Under the pieces are notes generated by a model that was not told where the DNA came from, searched no databases, and saw only the letters and a list, made by a program, of their open reading frames with translations. Of a stretch of 64,000 nucleotides of DNA, positions 52,442-62,427 are shown piece after piece (position 1 is the first letter of the stretch; each line of letters starts with the position of its first letter). Both the position numbers and the translations under genes were made by a program. Origin of the DNA: Betaproteobacteria bacterium (GTDB lineage Bacteria; Pseudomonadota; Gammaproteobacteria; Burkholderiales; JACQAP01); assembly GCA_016194905.1 (NCBI GenBank), contig JACQAP010000021.1, positions 390,942 through 454,941 of the forward strand, written 5' to 3'.

Positions 52442-52799
52442 GCTTCATTTCTCCCGTGGCGCTTGCCGCACCGAGTTCCAACAGATACCGCAATAATTCT
52501 TTCATCCTGTCGCCTCGGGAACGCATAAGCGCCATCTACCCAAGCCCGGAATCTATAGAACGTGACTTAAATCAAACTTAAGGTCGCGCAAACGCCTCTT
52601 GTCGACTTCCCGCCATAAGAATCCCCCTCAATATAATCATGGAAATCGTCGTGAAAGGCCGGCGGTCATCCGGTTGCCAACACACAGGTTGCAAATAATC
52701 CGAAGAACCCGGAGCGCCGGCTGCGTTCTCGTCGAAACAGAAGAGCTGTGCTACCGTTAACGTGCCGAACACGGGGGCGGACGGCGACAGGGTTGCGTT
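52442..52799. other. Upstream region of pmrA and 3' flank of tesA
   Basis: 358 bases without a credible gene. The left part is the ~100-base leader of pmrA and its PmrA box/promoter. From about 52600 to 52799, downstream of the leftward tesA stop, I see no clear terminator. Confidence 0.5.
52552..52582 (-). promoter_or_regulatory. PmrA box and -10 of the pmrAB-arn cluster
   Basis: On the minus strand CTTAAG-TTTGA-TTTAAG (52582 to 52566) fits the known PmrA half-site pattern (C/T)TTAA(G/T) with five bases between. Eight bases further is TATAGA (52557-52552), a plausible -10, so the box overlaps the -35 region as expected for activation. It faces pmrA. Confidence 0.78.
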
Positions 52800-53421
52800 T
52801 CAGCGTCGTGAACGCGGGAGCAGCAGCGGACGCAGCCGGTGATAGACGTTATCGAGGATGCGCGATTGCGCGCCGGCGACCGGGTGAAGCCCGTCGGCCT
52901 GAAACATCTTGCGGTCGTCGGCAAAGCCCTGGAGCATGAATGGAACCAGAGACACATTCTGCTGTCTAGCGACCTCCGCGAACAGGCCTTCGAAGCGGCG
53001 CGTATAGACCGGACCGTAGTTCGGGGGGATGCGCATGCCGGCGATCACGACTTTCGCACCGGCCTTGCGGCAGGCTTCGGCGATGGCAATCAGATTGCGA
53101 CGGGTTTGTTCCAGCGGATTGCCACGCAGGCCGTCGTTGGCGCCGAGCGCGACGATGACCACGGCGGGATGATGTTCCTTGAGCGCGGCTGAGATGCGAT
53201 TGAGCCCGCCGAGCGTGGTCTCGCCGCTGATACTGGCGTTGACTACCCGATAATCGAGTTTGTCGCGCTGGATGCGCTGTTCCAGCAGCGCGACCCAGCC
53301 CTCGCCTTGCGCCAGGCCGTAGCCGGCGGAAATGCTGTCGCCCAGGACCAGAATGGTCTGGGCGGCGCGGACCGCCGACGCCGGAACGATGACCAACAGC
53401 AGAAAGAGAAGAATCGACCGC

Positions 53422-53423
<2 letters not shown>
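52800..53423 (-). CDS. tesA: Arylesterase/thioesterase I (TesA-like SGNH hydrolase)
   Basis: A protein of 207 residues from the ATG at 53423: signal peptide MRSILLFLLLVIVPASAVRA, then block I ILVLGDSISAGYG (Ser), block II Gly in ISGETTLGGL, block III GANDGLRG, and Asp/His in ADGLHP. It is a periplasmic esterase/lysophospholipase/thioesterase. The start overlaps that of divergent ybbA, as in E. coli-like arrangements of these genes, but tighter. An ATG at 53438 is possible. Confidence 0.93.
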
Positions 53424-54103
<680 letters not shown>

Positions 54104-54117
<14 letters not shown>

Positions 54118-56620
54118 CCTCGGCTCCGTCGCGGTACTGAAGCTGGCGACGCGCATGCTTGCGCGCGACTGGCGCGCCGGCGAGCAGCGCCTGCTCGCGC
54201 TTGCGCTTATCGTGGCGGTCGCCAGCGTGACGACCGTGGCTTTTTTCGCGGATCGGGTCGGACGATCGCTCACGAGCGAAGCCAATCAATTGCTCGGTGC
54301 CGACCTGGTCATCGTGTCCGACAAACCCGTCGCTGACCGCTTCCGGCAGGAAGCGCAGCGCCGCGGATTGTCGACGACGGCTGCAGTGCGGTTTCCGAGC
54401 ATGACGCAGTTCGCGGGGCGCACGTTGCTGACAGAGGTCAAGGCGATTGCGCCAGGCTATCCGCTGCGAGGCAAGCTGCGCGTTCGATCATCCGAATCCG
54501 GGGCGGATTTCGAGCCTCGGCGCATTCCGGCTGCGGGCGAAGTCTGGGTGGATGATCGTCTGCTGCGCCGTCTCGATCTGAAAATCGGCAACCGCGTCGG
54601 CCTCGGCGAGCGCGAATTCAAGATTGCCGCCCTGGTGAGCGAAGAACCCGAATCCAGCGCCGGCTTCATCAACCTCGGCCCGCGGCTGATGATGAACGCG
54701 ACAGACCTGCCCTCCACCGGCCTGATCCAGTCGGGCAGCCGCGTGTCGTACCGGCTGTTTGTCGCCGGCGGTGTTCCGGCGATCGCGTCATTCCGCGACT
54801 TTGCCGCGCAGGGGATCGGCCCGGGACAGCGCGTCGAGGATATTCGCGATGCGCGCCCGGAAATCAAGGCGGCGCTGGAGCGCGCCGAGCGCTTCCTCGG
54901 ATTGTCCGCGCTCATGACGGTGATCCTGGCCGGCGTCGCGGTGGCGCTCGCTGCCCGCCGCTATCTTCAGCGCCATCTGGATGCCTGCGCGATCATGCGT
55001 TGCCTCGGCGCCGGGCAGACGCTGATCCTGAGTCTGCATGGTTTGCAGTTTGTCATGATCGGACTGGTTGCGGGCGCACTCGGCTGCGCGGTCGGCTTCG
55101 CGTTCCAGTTCGTGCTGGCGGCGGTATTGGCGCCGGTGGTTTCGGTGACTTTGCCTGCACCCGGACTGCGGCCCCTGGTGCAGGGCATGGTCGCCGGGTT
55201 CGTGATGCTGCTTGGATTTGCGCTGCCGCCGCTCATCGCGCTGAAGACGGTGCCGACTTTGCGCGTGCTGCGCCGGGACCTCGGTGCGCCGAACTCGATG
55301 AGCGTATCCGCCTATCTCCTGGGTGGCGCCGCAGTCGCCGGCCTGGTGCTGTGGCAGGCGCAGGAACTGAAGCTGGGACTCTACGTACTGGGCGGGGTGC
55401 TGGGCACGGCGGCGGCGAGTGCCGTGCTGACGCTGGTGGTGCTGCGGTTGTTGTCCTCCGTCGGTCGGTCCGCCGGCTTCAACTGGCGATTCGGTCTGGC
55501 CAATCTGCGCCGGCATCGTGCCGGCAGCATGGTCCAGGTGACGGCGCTTGGACTCGGGCTGATGGCGCTGATCCTGCTGACGCTGGTGCGGGCGGATCTG
55601 CTCGACAACTGGCGCAACGGCTTGCCGGTCGATGCGCCGAATCGCTTCCTGGTGAACATCCAGCCCGATCAGTTGCAGGCGATCGCGCAGTTCTTCACCG
55701 CCAGTGGCGTGCCGCCGCCAAGGCTGTTTCCGATGGTTCGCGGGCGGCTGGTGGAGATCAACGGCAAGCCGGTGTCGTCGCGCGACTATGCAGAGGATCG
55801 CGCGCGCCGGCTGGTCGATCGCGAATTCAATCTGTCGTGGACACAGTCGATGCAACCCGACAACGCGATCGTCGCCGGCCGCTGGTTCGACGGCCGCGAT
55901 GCCGGAAAAGCGGTGCTGTCGGTCGAGGAGGGCATTGCCAAGACGATCGGCGTGAAGCCGGGCGACACCGTGACTTACGACATTGCCGGCTCGCGCCTGA
56001 CGGCGGAAATCGTATCGCTGCGCAAGGTGGGATGGGATTCTTTCCGCGTGAATTTTTTCGTGATCGCACCGCCGGGCGTGCTGGAAAAATTTCCGGCGAG
56101 CTACGTCACCAGCCTGCATCTGGCGGCCGAGCGCTCGGTGCTGCTGGACGCTCTGGTGAAGCGCTTCCCGAATCTACTGGTCATCGACGTGGCGGCAATC
56201 CTTGCGCAAGTGCAGCACATGATGGACCAGGTGGTCAGCGCGATCGAATTCGTATTTCTGTTCAGCATCGCGGCCGGCTTGCTGGTGTTGTTCGCTGCCG
56301 TCAGCAGCACGCATGACGAACGTGAATTCGACGCGGCGGTGATGCGCACGCTCGGCGCGTCGAGCCGCCAGTTGCGCGCCGTCCAGGCCGCCGAGTTCGC
56401 CTTGATCGGTGCGCTGGCCGGATTGCTTGCCGCAGTCGGCGCCACGGCGATAGGGTATGTGCTGGCCGACAGGGTATTGAACCTGCCTTACGCGATCAAT
56501 CCGTGGGTATGGCTGGCGGGATTGCTGATCGGTGCCGGGGGCGTCACCGTCGCCGGGCTGCTCGGAACCGCGAAAGTGCTGCGCACGCCACCGATGCAGG
56601 TGTTTCGCGCGAGCGCGTGA
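54104..56620 (+). CDS. ybbP: YbbP-like FtsX-family ABC permease
   Basis: An 838-residue inner-membrane protein with about ten helices: one near residue 30, a large periplasmic domain, two clusters of helices around 260-480, a second periplasmic domain, and three FtsX helices at the end (EFVFLFSIAAGLLVLFAAV onward). Type VII ABC permeases of this shape do mechanotransmission rather than transport through a channel; with YbbA and TesA a lipid-related role is suspected. Palindrome 5 follows the stop after four bases. Confidence 0.92.
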
Positions 56621-56624
56621 TAAA

Positions 56625-56691
56625 CAGGGGCTAGGGACTAGGGGCTAGGGGAAAAATCTTGAGATCACTAGCCCCTAGTCCCTAGCCCCTG
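56625..56691. repeat. Tandem-unit palindrome 5 (7-nt unit GGGGCTA/GGGACTA), 24-bp perfect arms
   Basis: The arms (56625-56648 and 56668-56691) are exact inverted copies, each three and a half 7-nt units: GGGGCTA, GGGACTA, GGGGCTA. The 19-base loop contains GAAAAATC. It sits between converging ybbP and the EAL gene and could end transcription of both, although no T-run follows the stem. Confidence 0.88.
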
Positions 56692-56694
56692 CAG

Positions 56695-57987
56695 TTAACG
56701 CTTCACCGGCCCGCGGTCGCGCCAACTTACGTCACCGCACAGCACGCGCATTTCGCCATTGACCAGGCTACCGATGGAAACCGTAATGCACTGATTGGCG
56801 CCGGCGATGGAGAGATAGGGCCGCGTCACCTGCACTTTTCCGGGGTGCTCGAGCGCGCGGCGGAAATAGAAGCGCCGCGACCAGTTCGCGCCTTGCGCGT
56901 TGGCCACGGGACCAAAACGTTGGTCCGCAACCGCGATGTGGCGCGGATTGACCATGTTTTCGCCGATCTGCCGGCCCTCGCTGTCGAGCAGGTAGCAACG
57001 TTCGGCGCCGGCCAGATCGAGAAATCCGCTGGCGGCATGGGTCAGTGGAATGCCGGATTCGATCAAGCTGGCGGCATAGCCGATAGCGTTAATGTAGGGA
57101 CTGACCTCGCGCCGATGGAATGAAACCTCGGGCAAGGTGACTTCGCGGAAATCGATCCACAACTGATCGAACAGGGCGCGGCTTTTCTCCCTGGCGGGCG
57201 GTGACTCGGCCGGTACGGCGAAGTAATAACCCTGCACGAAGTCGGCATCGGCATCCATGGCCATCAGCGCTTCGCCTGCGGTCTCGATGCCTTCCATCAG
57301 AACCAGCGATCCCGCCTCGTGCAGCAGCGAGACCATCACTGGCATCATACGTCGGATGCGCAGATTGCTGCCCGCCTGCGTGATCATGGAACGGTCGAGT
57401 TTGACGATGTCCGGCTGCAGGTTCCACACCCGGTCGAAGTTCGAATGACCCGCCCCGAAGTCGTCCAGCGCAATCAGGAAACCCTGTTTGCGGAAGAACT
57501 GGACGGCCTCGCCCAGCCGCACTTCGTTCAGCACGCCTTGTTCCAGTATTTCGATGACGACCCGATGCGGCGGGAAGCCCGTTTCTTCCAGCAACTGGCC
57601 GAGAAAATTGCCGTCGTGCACGCTTTCCAGGAAGACTTCGGTCTGCATATTGAGGAACAACCAGCCGTCGGCCTTGAGATGCAGGAAATTGTGGACATGG
57701 ACACTGCTTGCAAGCCGGTCGACGGTCAGGGTATGGGAGAAGTCCTGGTCCATCCTGAAAACATCCAGCGGCGAGACCGGATGGCCATTCGGGTCGGTGG
57801 GGCGCATCAAGCCTTCGAACCCTACGCTGCGGCTGTGGGCGACGCTGAAGATCGGCTGGAAATGGCTGCGAATGGCGAGGTCGGCGAAATTCCCGACGGT
57901 CTGGTTACCGTCAGACTTCAGCAGGTTAGCTATCGACTGCAGGTTTGCCTTGGACGCGGATGCTTGCGGGGTGTTCGAAGGTTTCAT
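56695..57987 (-). CDS. EAL-domain c-di-GMP phosphodiesterase with YkuI-like C-terminal domain
   Basis: A protein of 430 residues. The EAL domain (about 25-270) has GFEGLMR (EGL in place of EAL), Glu in VIEILEQ, DDFGAGHSNF, Lys in DIVKLDRSM, MEGIET and QGYYFAVP; all metal and catalytic acids are kept. The last ~150 residues resemble the Cache/PAS-like YkuI_C domain (SRRFYFRRALEHPGKVQVT). No membrane helix. ATG 57987 gives MKPSNTPQAS; a longer frame would run into typA. Confidence 0.88.
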   Translation of the reverse strand: MKPSNTPQASASKANLQSIANLLKSDGNQTVGNFADLAIRSHFQPIFSVAHSRSVGFEGLMRPTDPNGHPVSPLDVFRMDQDFSHTLTVDRLASSVHVHNFLHLKADGWLFLNMQTEVFLESVHDGNFLGQLLEETGFPPHRVVIEILEQGVLNEVRLGEAVQFFRKQGFLIALDDFGAGHSNFDRVWNLQPDIVKLDRSMITQAGSNLRIRRMMPVMVSLLHEAGSLVLMEGIETAGEALMAMDADADFVQGYYFAVPAESPPAREKSRALFDQLWIDFREVTLPEVSFHRREVSPYINAIGYAASLIESGIPLTHAASGFLDLAGAERCYLLDSEGRQIGENMVNPRHIAVADQRFGPVANAQGANWSRRFYFRRALEHPGKVQVTRPYLSIAGANQCITVSIGSLVNGEMRVLCGDVSWRDRGPVKR

Positions 57988-58075
57988 CGGGCTTTGGCTT
58001 CGGATATTCTTATTTTTTTGGCCGGCAAATAACGCGGTTCGGCTGTCTTTTTGTGCATCGCGGGTCGGCAAACGC

Positions 58076-58102
58076 ATTATACGGAAATTCAATGAATTGC
58101 AA
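58076..58102 (-). promoter_or_regulatory. Possible promoter of the EAL gene
   Basis: On the minus strand TTGCAA is followed after 15 bases by a perfect TATAAT, about 90 bases before the EAL-gene start. The spacer is short. The same gap must carry the rightward typA promoter. Confidence 0.4.
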
Positions 58103-58149
58103 CCGTCCCTGTGGTACACTTCGCGACCTTTTTCGCCGCACTGCTTTCC

Positions 58150-59979
58150 ATGACACGCAACGTTCGCAACATCGCCATCATTGCCCACGTCGACCACGGT
58201 AAAACCACGCTGGTCGACAAGCTGCTGCGCCAGTCGGGCACCTTCGCCGCGCACCAGCATATTGCCGAACGCGTCATGGATTCCAACGACCTGGAAAGGG
58301 AACGCGGCATCACCATCCTGGCGAAGAATTGCGCGGTCCAGTACGAGGGCACGCACATCAACATCGTGGATACCCCCGGCCACGCCGATTTCGGCGGCGA
58401 GGTGGAGCGCGTTCTGTCGATGGTGGACAGCGTGCTGTTACTGGTGGATGCGGTGGAAGGCCCGATGCCGCAAACCCGTTTTGTCACGCGCAAGGCGCTG
58501 GCCCTCGGACTCAAGCCCATCGTCGTGGTCAACAAGGTGGATCGTCCGGGTGCGCGCCCTGATTGGGTCGTGAACCAGACCTTCGATCTGTTCGACAAGC
58601 TGGGCGCGGCCGAAGAACAACTCGATTTCCCCGTTGTGTACGCTTCGGCTCTCAACGGTTATGCCACGCTCGACCTGGCCCGGACGAGCACGGACATGCG
58701 CCCCCTGTTCGACGCGATCCTGAAGCACGTGCCGGTGCGCGACGCCGATCCCGATGCGCCGCTGCAGTTGCAGATCTGCTCGCTCGACTACTCCAGCTTC
58801 GTCGGCCGCATCGGCATTGGCCGGGTGGCGCACGGACGCATTCGCTCCGGACAGCAGGTTGCCGTCATGCAGGGCCCGGATGGCGAGCCGAAGATGGCCA
58901 AGGTCAATCAGGTGCTCGTGTTCAAGGGCCTGGAGCGCACGGTGGTCGAGGAAGCCGAAGCCGGGGACATCGTGCTGGTCAATGGCATCGAAGAAGTGGC
59001 CATCGGCGTCACCATTTGCGATCCGGCCAAACCCGAAGGCCTGCCACTGCTGAAGGTGGACGAGCCCACGCTGACCATGAATTTCCTGGTCAATACTTCG
59101 CCGCTGGCCGGCCGCGACGGCAAGTACGTCACCAGCCGCCAGATCCGCGAGCGGTTGGAGCGCGAGCTGCAATCGAATGTTGCGCTGAAAGTCGAATTCA
59201 CCGCCGATTCGGACACGTTCGTCGTGTCCGGCCGCGGCGAGCTGCATCTGACCATCCTGCTTGAAAACATGCGCCGCGAAGGTTACGAGATGGCGGTCGG
59301 CCGCCCGCGGGTGGTGATGAGAACCGTGAACGGCGTGAAAGAGGAGCCGTACGAATTGCTGACCGTCGACGTCGAGGACGGTCACCAGGGCGGGGTGATG
59401 GAAGAACTGGGCCGCCGCCGCGGCGACCTGCAGGACATGCAGGCCGACGGCAAGGGCCGCACCCGTCTCGAGTACCGCATTCCGGCGCGCGGGCTGATCG
59501 GCTTCCAGGGCGAATTCCTCAACATCACGCGTGGTACCGGACTGGCCAGCCATATTTTCGACGACTACGGCCCGGTGAAGGGCGACATGGAAGAGCGCCG
59601 CAACGGCGTGCTGATTTCCCAGGACGACGGCGAAGCGGTTGCCTACGCCTTGTGGAAGCTGCAGGACCGCGGCCGCATGTTCGTATCCCCGGGTGATGCG
59701 CTGTATGAAGGCATGGTGATCGGCATCCATTCGCGCGACAACGACCTGGTGGTCAATCCGATCAAGGGCAAGCAGCTCACCAACGTTCGCGCCTCGGGTA
59801 CCGATGAAGCCGTGCGACTGGTGCCGCCCATCGAGCTGACGCTGGAGAAAGCGGTGGAATTTATCGCTGACGACGAACTCGTCGAGATCACGCCGAAATC
59901 GATTCGCATCCGCAAGCGCCATCTGAAGGAGCATGAGCGCAAGCGTGCGTCGCGGGATACCACGACGGCTGCGGCGTAA
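58150..59979 (+). CDS. typA: Translational GTPase TypA/BipA
   Basis: A 609-residue ribosome-associated GTPase needed in stress and cold. G1 [19 protein letters not shown], switch [13 protein letters not shown]3 [11 protein letters not shown]4 NKVDRPGA, then domains II, III, V and the BipA-specific C-terminal domain ([20 protein letters not shown], then [19 protein letters not shown]). The ATG at 58150 gives [17 protein letters not shown]; the frame is open further up but the added residues are not conserved. A strong terminator follows. Confidence 0.97.
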   Translation: MTRNVRNIAIIAHVDHGKTTLVDKLLRQSGTFAAHQHIAERVMDSNDLERERGITILAKNCAVQYEGTHINIVDTPGHADFGGEVERVLSMVDSVLLLVDAVEGPMPQTRFVTRKALALGLKPIVVVNKVDRPGARPDWVVNQTFDLFDKLGAAEEQLDFPVVYASALNGYATLDLARTSTDMRPLFDAILKHVPVRDADPDAPLQLQICSLDYSSFVGRIGIGRVAHGRIRSGQQVAVMQGPDGEPKMAKVNQVLVFKGLERTVVEEAEAGDIVLVNGIEEVAIGVTICDPAKPEGLPLLKVDEPTLTMNFLVNTSPLAGRDGKYVTSRQIRERLERELQSNVALKVEFTADSDTFVVSGRGELHLTILLENMRREGYEMAVGRPRVVMRTVNGVKEEPYELLTVDVEDGHQGGVMEELGRRRGDLQDMQADGKGRTRLEYRIPARGLIGFQGEFLNITRGTGLASHIFDDYGPVKGDMEERRNGVLISQDDGEAVAYALWKLQDRGRMFVSPGDALYEGMVIGIHSRDNDLVVNPIKGKQLTNVRASGTDEAVRLVPPIELTLEKAVEFIADDELVEITPKSIRIRKRHLKEHERKRASRDTTTAAA

Positions 59980-59982
59980 CCC

Positions 59983-60121
59983 ACCCCCTCTCCCCGGCCC
60001 TCTCCCGCAAGGGGAGGGGGAGCCTCCGATTCCCAAAAAACAAACGGGCGACCACTTGGTCGCCCGTTTTTTTTTCTAGAACTCCCTCTCCCCTTGCGGG
60101 AGAGGGTTGAGGAGAGGGGGC
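59983..60121. repeat. Tandem-unit palindrome 6 (CCCTCTCC type) around the typA terminator
   Basis: The left arm (59983-60021) is CCCCCTCTCC, CCCTCTCCCGCAAGGGGAGG. The right arm (60081-60121) is CTCCCTCTCCCCTTGCGGG then AGAGGGTTGAGGAGAGGGGG. Each arm can also fold on itself around CCGCAAGG. Between them lies the typA terminator. It begins three bases after the typA stop. Confidence 0.8.
60042..60075 (+). terminator. Rho-independent terminator of typA
   Basis: AAACGGGCGACC and GGTCGCCCGTTT form a 12-bp stem around ACTT, followed by a long T-run. It lies between the arms of palindrome 6. Confidence 0.92.
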
Positions 60122-60149
60122 GGTGTGGTGCTTGGTTTATACTCGTCCG

Positions 60150-61619
60150 ATGCCTGAGTTCTCCCTTGCCCTGCTTGCCATGGCTATTGCCGCCGCGACA
60201 CTCGTCGCGGTCATCGTCCTGATCTTCATCGTCGTCGGCATGGCGCACCGCCAGGTGACGCATCCCGAATCGCTCGCGCGTGTGCTGGAAGAAAAGCACA
60301 TGGCGATGCTCAAGGACCTCAACGCCGGCCTGAACAATCTGGGCGATCGCCTCAGCGCGTCGCAGAACGAATTGTTCGAGCGCCTGCGCAACACCATCAC
60401 GCAGGAACTCACGCAGACCCGCAGCACCGTCGGCGCCCTGCAGGTCAAGCAGGTCGAGGAGCTCTCCGCCACGCGCGAGACGACCACGCTCAAGCTTGCG
60501 GAGATGAGCGCCGACCTGCAGGCCAAGCACGACTTGTTGCGCAGCGAAGTGCTGACCCGCATCCTGCAGACGCTGGCCGAGCAGAATCGTGCCGAGCAGG
60601 AATTGATCCAGACCACGATGCGCAATGCCTCCGCCCAGCTCGCCGCGTCGATGGAATTGCTGACCAAAACTACCGATTCCCGGCTGGAGCAGATCAGCGG
60701 AAAAGTCACCGAGCGCCTCGAGGAAGGTTTCAAGAAAACCAACGAGACTTTCGTCAGCGTGATGGCGCGGCTGGCCACCATCGACGAGGCGCAGAAGAAG
60801 ATCGACGGGCTCACCAGCAACGTGGTGAGCCTGCAGGAGCTGCTCGGCGACAAGCGTTCGCGCGGCGCCTTCGGCGAAGTGCAGCTAGAAAACCTGGTGC
60901 GCAACATCCTTCCGGAGGTCGCGTTCGAGTTTCAATACACTTTCAAGAGTAAGGACCGGGAAGGCAAGGATGTCCGCGCTGATTGCGTGCTCAAACTGCC
61001 AGAGCCGACGGGAATGGTCGCCGTGGACTCAAAGTTTCCAATGGAGAACTATCATCGGATGTTTGAAATCGGCGTGGGCGACAACGATCGATTGGTTGCG
61101 CAGAGGCAGTTCCGCGTGGACGTTAAAAAACACGTGGAAGATATCGCCGCCAAGTACATCATTCCAGGCGAGACGTCCGATGGTGCGGTTATGTTCGTGC
61201 CAGCCGAAGCCGTATTTGCCGAAATCCATGGCTATCATCCCGAAGTCGTGGATTTCGCCATGCAGCGGCGCGTCTGGATCGTATCGCCGACCACGCTCAT
61301 GGCTGTGCTGAATACCGCGCGTGCAGTCATGAAGGATGTCGCCACCCGCGAGCAGGTTCACATCATCAAGGACGAGCTCGGTAAGCTCGGCAAGGATTTC
61401 AATCTGTTCGATCAGCGCCTCGGAAAGCTTGCGGATCATATCCGTCAGGCGCACGAAGATACCGAGAGGCTGCGTATAACCGGCGATAAACTAACACGCC
61501 GCTTCAATCGGATCGAAAGGGTAGAGTTGGATCAGCCGGGACAGGTGCGCAGCTTGGAAGAGTCGCTGACGGATGTCTCACAGGAGGACGAGGCGGGCGG
61601 CGAGGAGCCGCGGTCCTGA
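60150..61619 (+). CDS. rmuC: DNA recombination protein RmuC
   Basis: A 489-residue protein. One N-terminal membrane helix (ATLVAVIVLIFIVVGMAH), a coiled-coil stretch (about 40-210) and an RmuC nuclease-like domain (about 215-420; LLGDKRSRGAFGEVQLENLV, VAVDSKFPMENY). RmuC limits DNA inversions and acts in anti-foreign-DNA contexts. The ATG at 60150 begins MPEFSLALLAM; a GTG 27 bases earlier lies at the palindrome. GC is about 52-55% in lines after 60900 against about 72% near 60421. Confidence 0.93.
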   Translation: MPEFSLALLAMAIAAATLVAVIVLIFIVVGMAHRQVTHPESLARVLEEKHMAMLKDLNAGLNNLGDRLSASQNELFERLRNTITQELTQTRSTVGALQVKQVEELSATRETTTLKLAEMSADLQAKHDLLRSEVLTRILQTLAEQNRAEQELIQTTMRNASAQLAASMELLTKTTDSRLEQISGKVTERLEEGFKKTNETFVSVMARLATIDEAQKKIDGLTSNVVSLQELLGDKRSRGAFGEVQLENLVRNILPEVAFEFQYTFKSKDREGKDVRADCVLKLPEPTGMVAVDSKFPMENYHRMFEIGVGDNDRLVAQRQFRVDVKKHVEDIAAKYIIPGETSDGAVMFVPAEAVFAEIHGYHPEVVDFAMQRRVWIVSPTTLMAVLNTARAVMKDVATREQVHIIKDELGKLGKDFNLFDQRLGKLADHIRQAHEDTERLRITGDKLTRRFNRIERVELDQPGQVRSLEESLTDVSQEDEAGGEEPRS

Positions 61620-61635
61620 TCCGCAGGCGGAAAGC

Positions 61636-62427
61636 ATGTTCGGCTTCAGGCAATGGCGCAGGCGGCGCATCCTACGTAAGTCCGATCTGGGCGATGCGAC
61701 ATGGCGGCGTGTTACCGAACGTTTTTCGTTCGTGGCACGCCTGAACGATGACGAGCGCGCGCGGCTGAAGGATCTGGCGATCCTGTTCATGCACGGCAAG
61801 CAGATTTCGGCGGCCGGTGGCCTGACGCTCAACCAGGAAATGAAGCTTGGCATCGCAGTCCAGGCCTGCATCCTGGTGCTCGAACTGGGCATCGAACACT
61901 ACGATGGCTGGGTCGAGGTCATCGTCTATCCCGACGAGTTCGTCTCGGGCCATGAGTTCCGCAATCCCGAGGGCCTCGTCGAAACCGACGCCATGTCTTA
62001 CGCCGGCCAGGCTTGGCTCCGCGGTCCCGTGATCCTTTCGTGGGCGGATGTGGAGCACGCGGGTGAGATGGACGGCATGAACGTGGTCATCCACGAGTTC
62101 GCCCACAAGCTCGACATGCTCAACGGCGAAGCCAACGGCTTTCCGCCCTTGCATGCCGGCATGGATCGCCGGCTGTGGTCCCAGGCGTTTAATGCCGCCT
62201 ACAAAGATCTTTGCGTGCGGGTGAAGAGGGAAGAACATACCGAAATCGATCCGTATGCGGCCGAGTCGCCGGGGGAATTCTTCGCCGTCCTCAGCGAGGC
62301 TTTCTTCGAGATGCCGGATATCGTGAAGGCGGTTTATCCGCGGGTCTACGAGCAGCTTGCGCAGTTCTACCGCCAGGATCCGGCGAGCCGTGAATTGCCG
62401 CGGGAATGGAGGTTGAAATGGACGTGA
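61636..62427 (+). CDS. mtfA: Zinc peptidase MtfA (M90 family)
   Basis: A protein of 263 residues starting MFGFRQWRRRRILR. The zinc-binding motif is HEFAHKLDMLNGEANG, and a later conserved Glu in PGEFFAVLSEAFFE completes the site. MtfA binds the repressor Mlc in E. coli and is a gluzincin-like peptidase. The ATG at 61636 is preferred over a start 63 bases earlier inside rmuC. It overlaps the next gene by ten bases. Confidence 0.94.
   Translation: MFGFRQWRRRRILRKSDLGDATWRRVTERFSFVARLNDDERARLKDLAILFMHGKQISAAGGLTLNQEMKLGIAVQACILVLELGIEHYDGWVEVIVYPDEFVSGHEFRNPEGLVETDAMSYAGQAWLRGPVILSWADVEHAGEMDGMNVVIHEFAHKLDMLNGEANGFPPLHAGMDRRLWSQAFNAAYKDLCVRVKREEHTEIDPYAAESPGEFFAVLSEAFFEMPDIVKAVYPRVYEQLAQFYRQDPASRELPREWRLKWT

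Noticed and set aside
57988-58383. N-terminal extension of the EAL protein over the typA start
   Set aside because: It would cover the divergent promoters and the 5' part of typA and shows no conserved domain.
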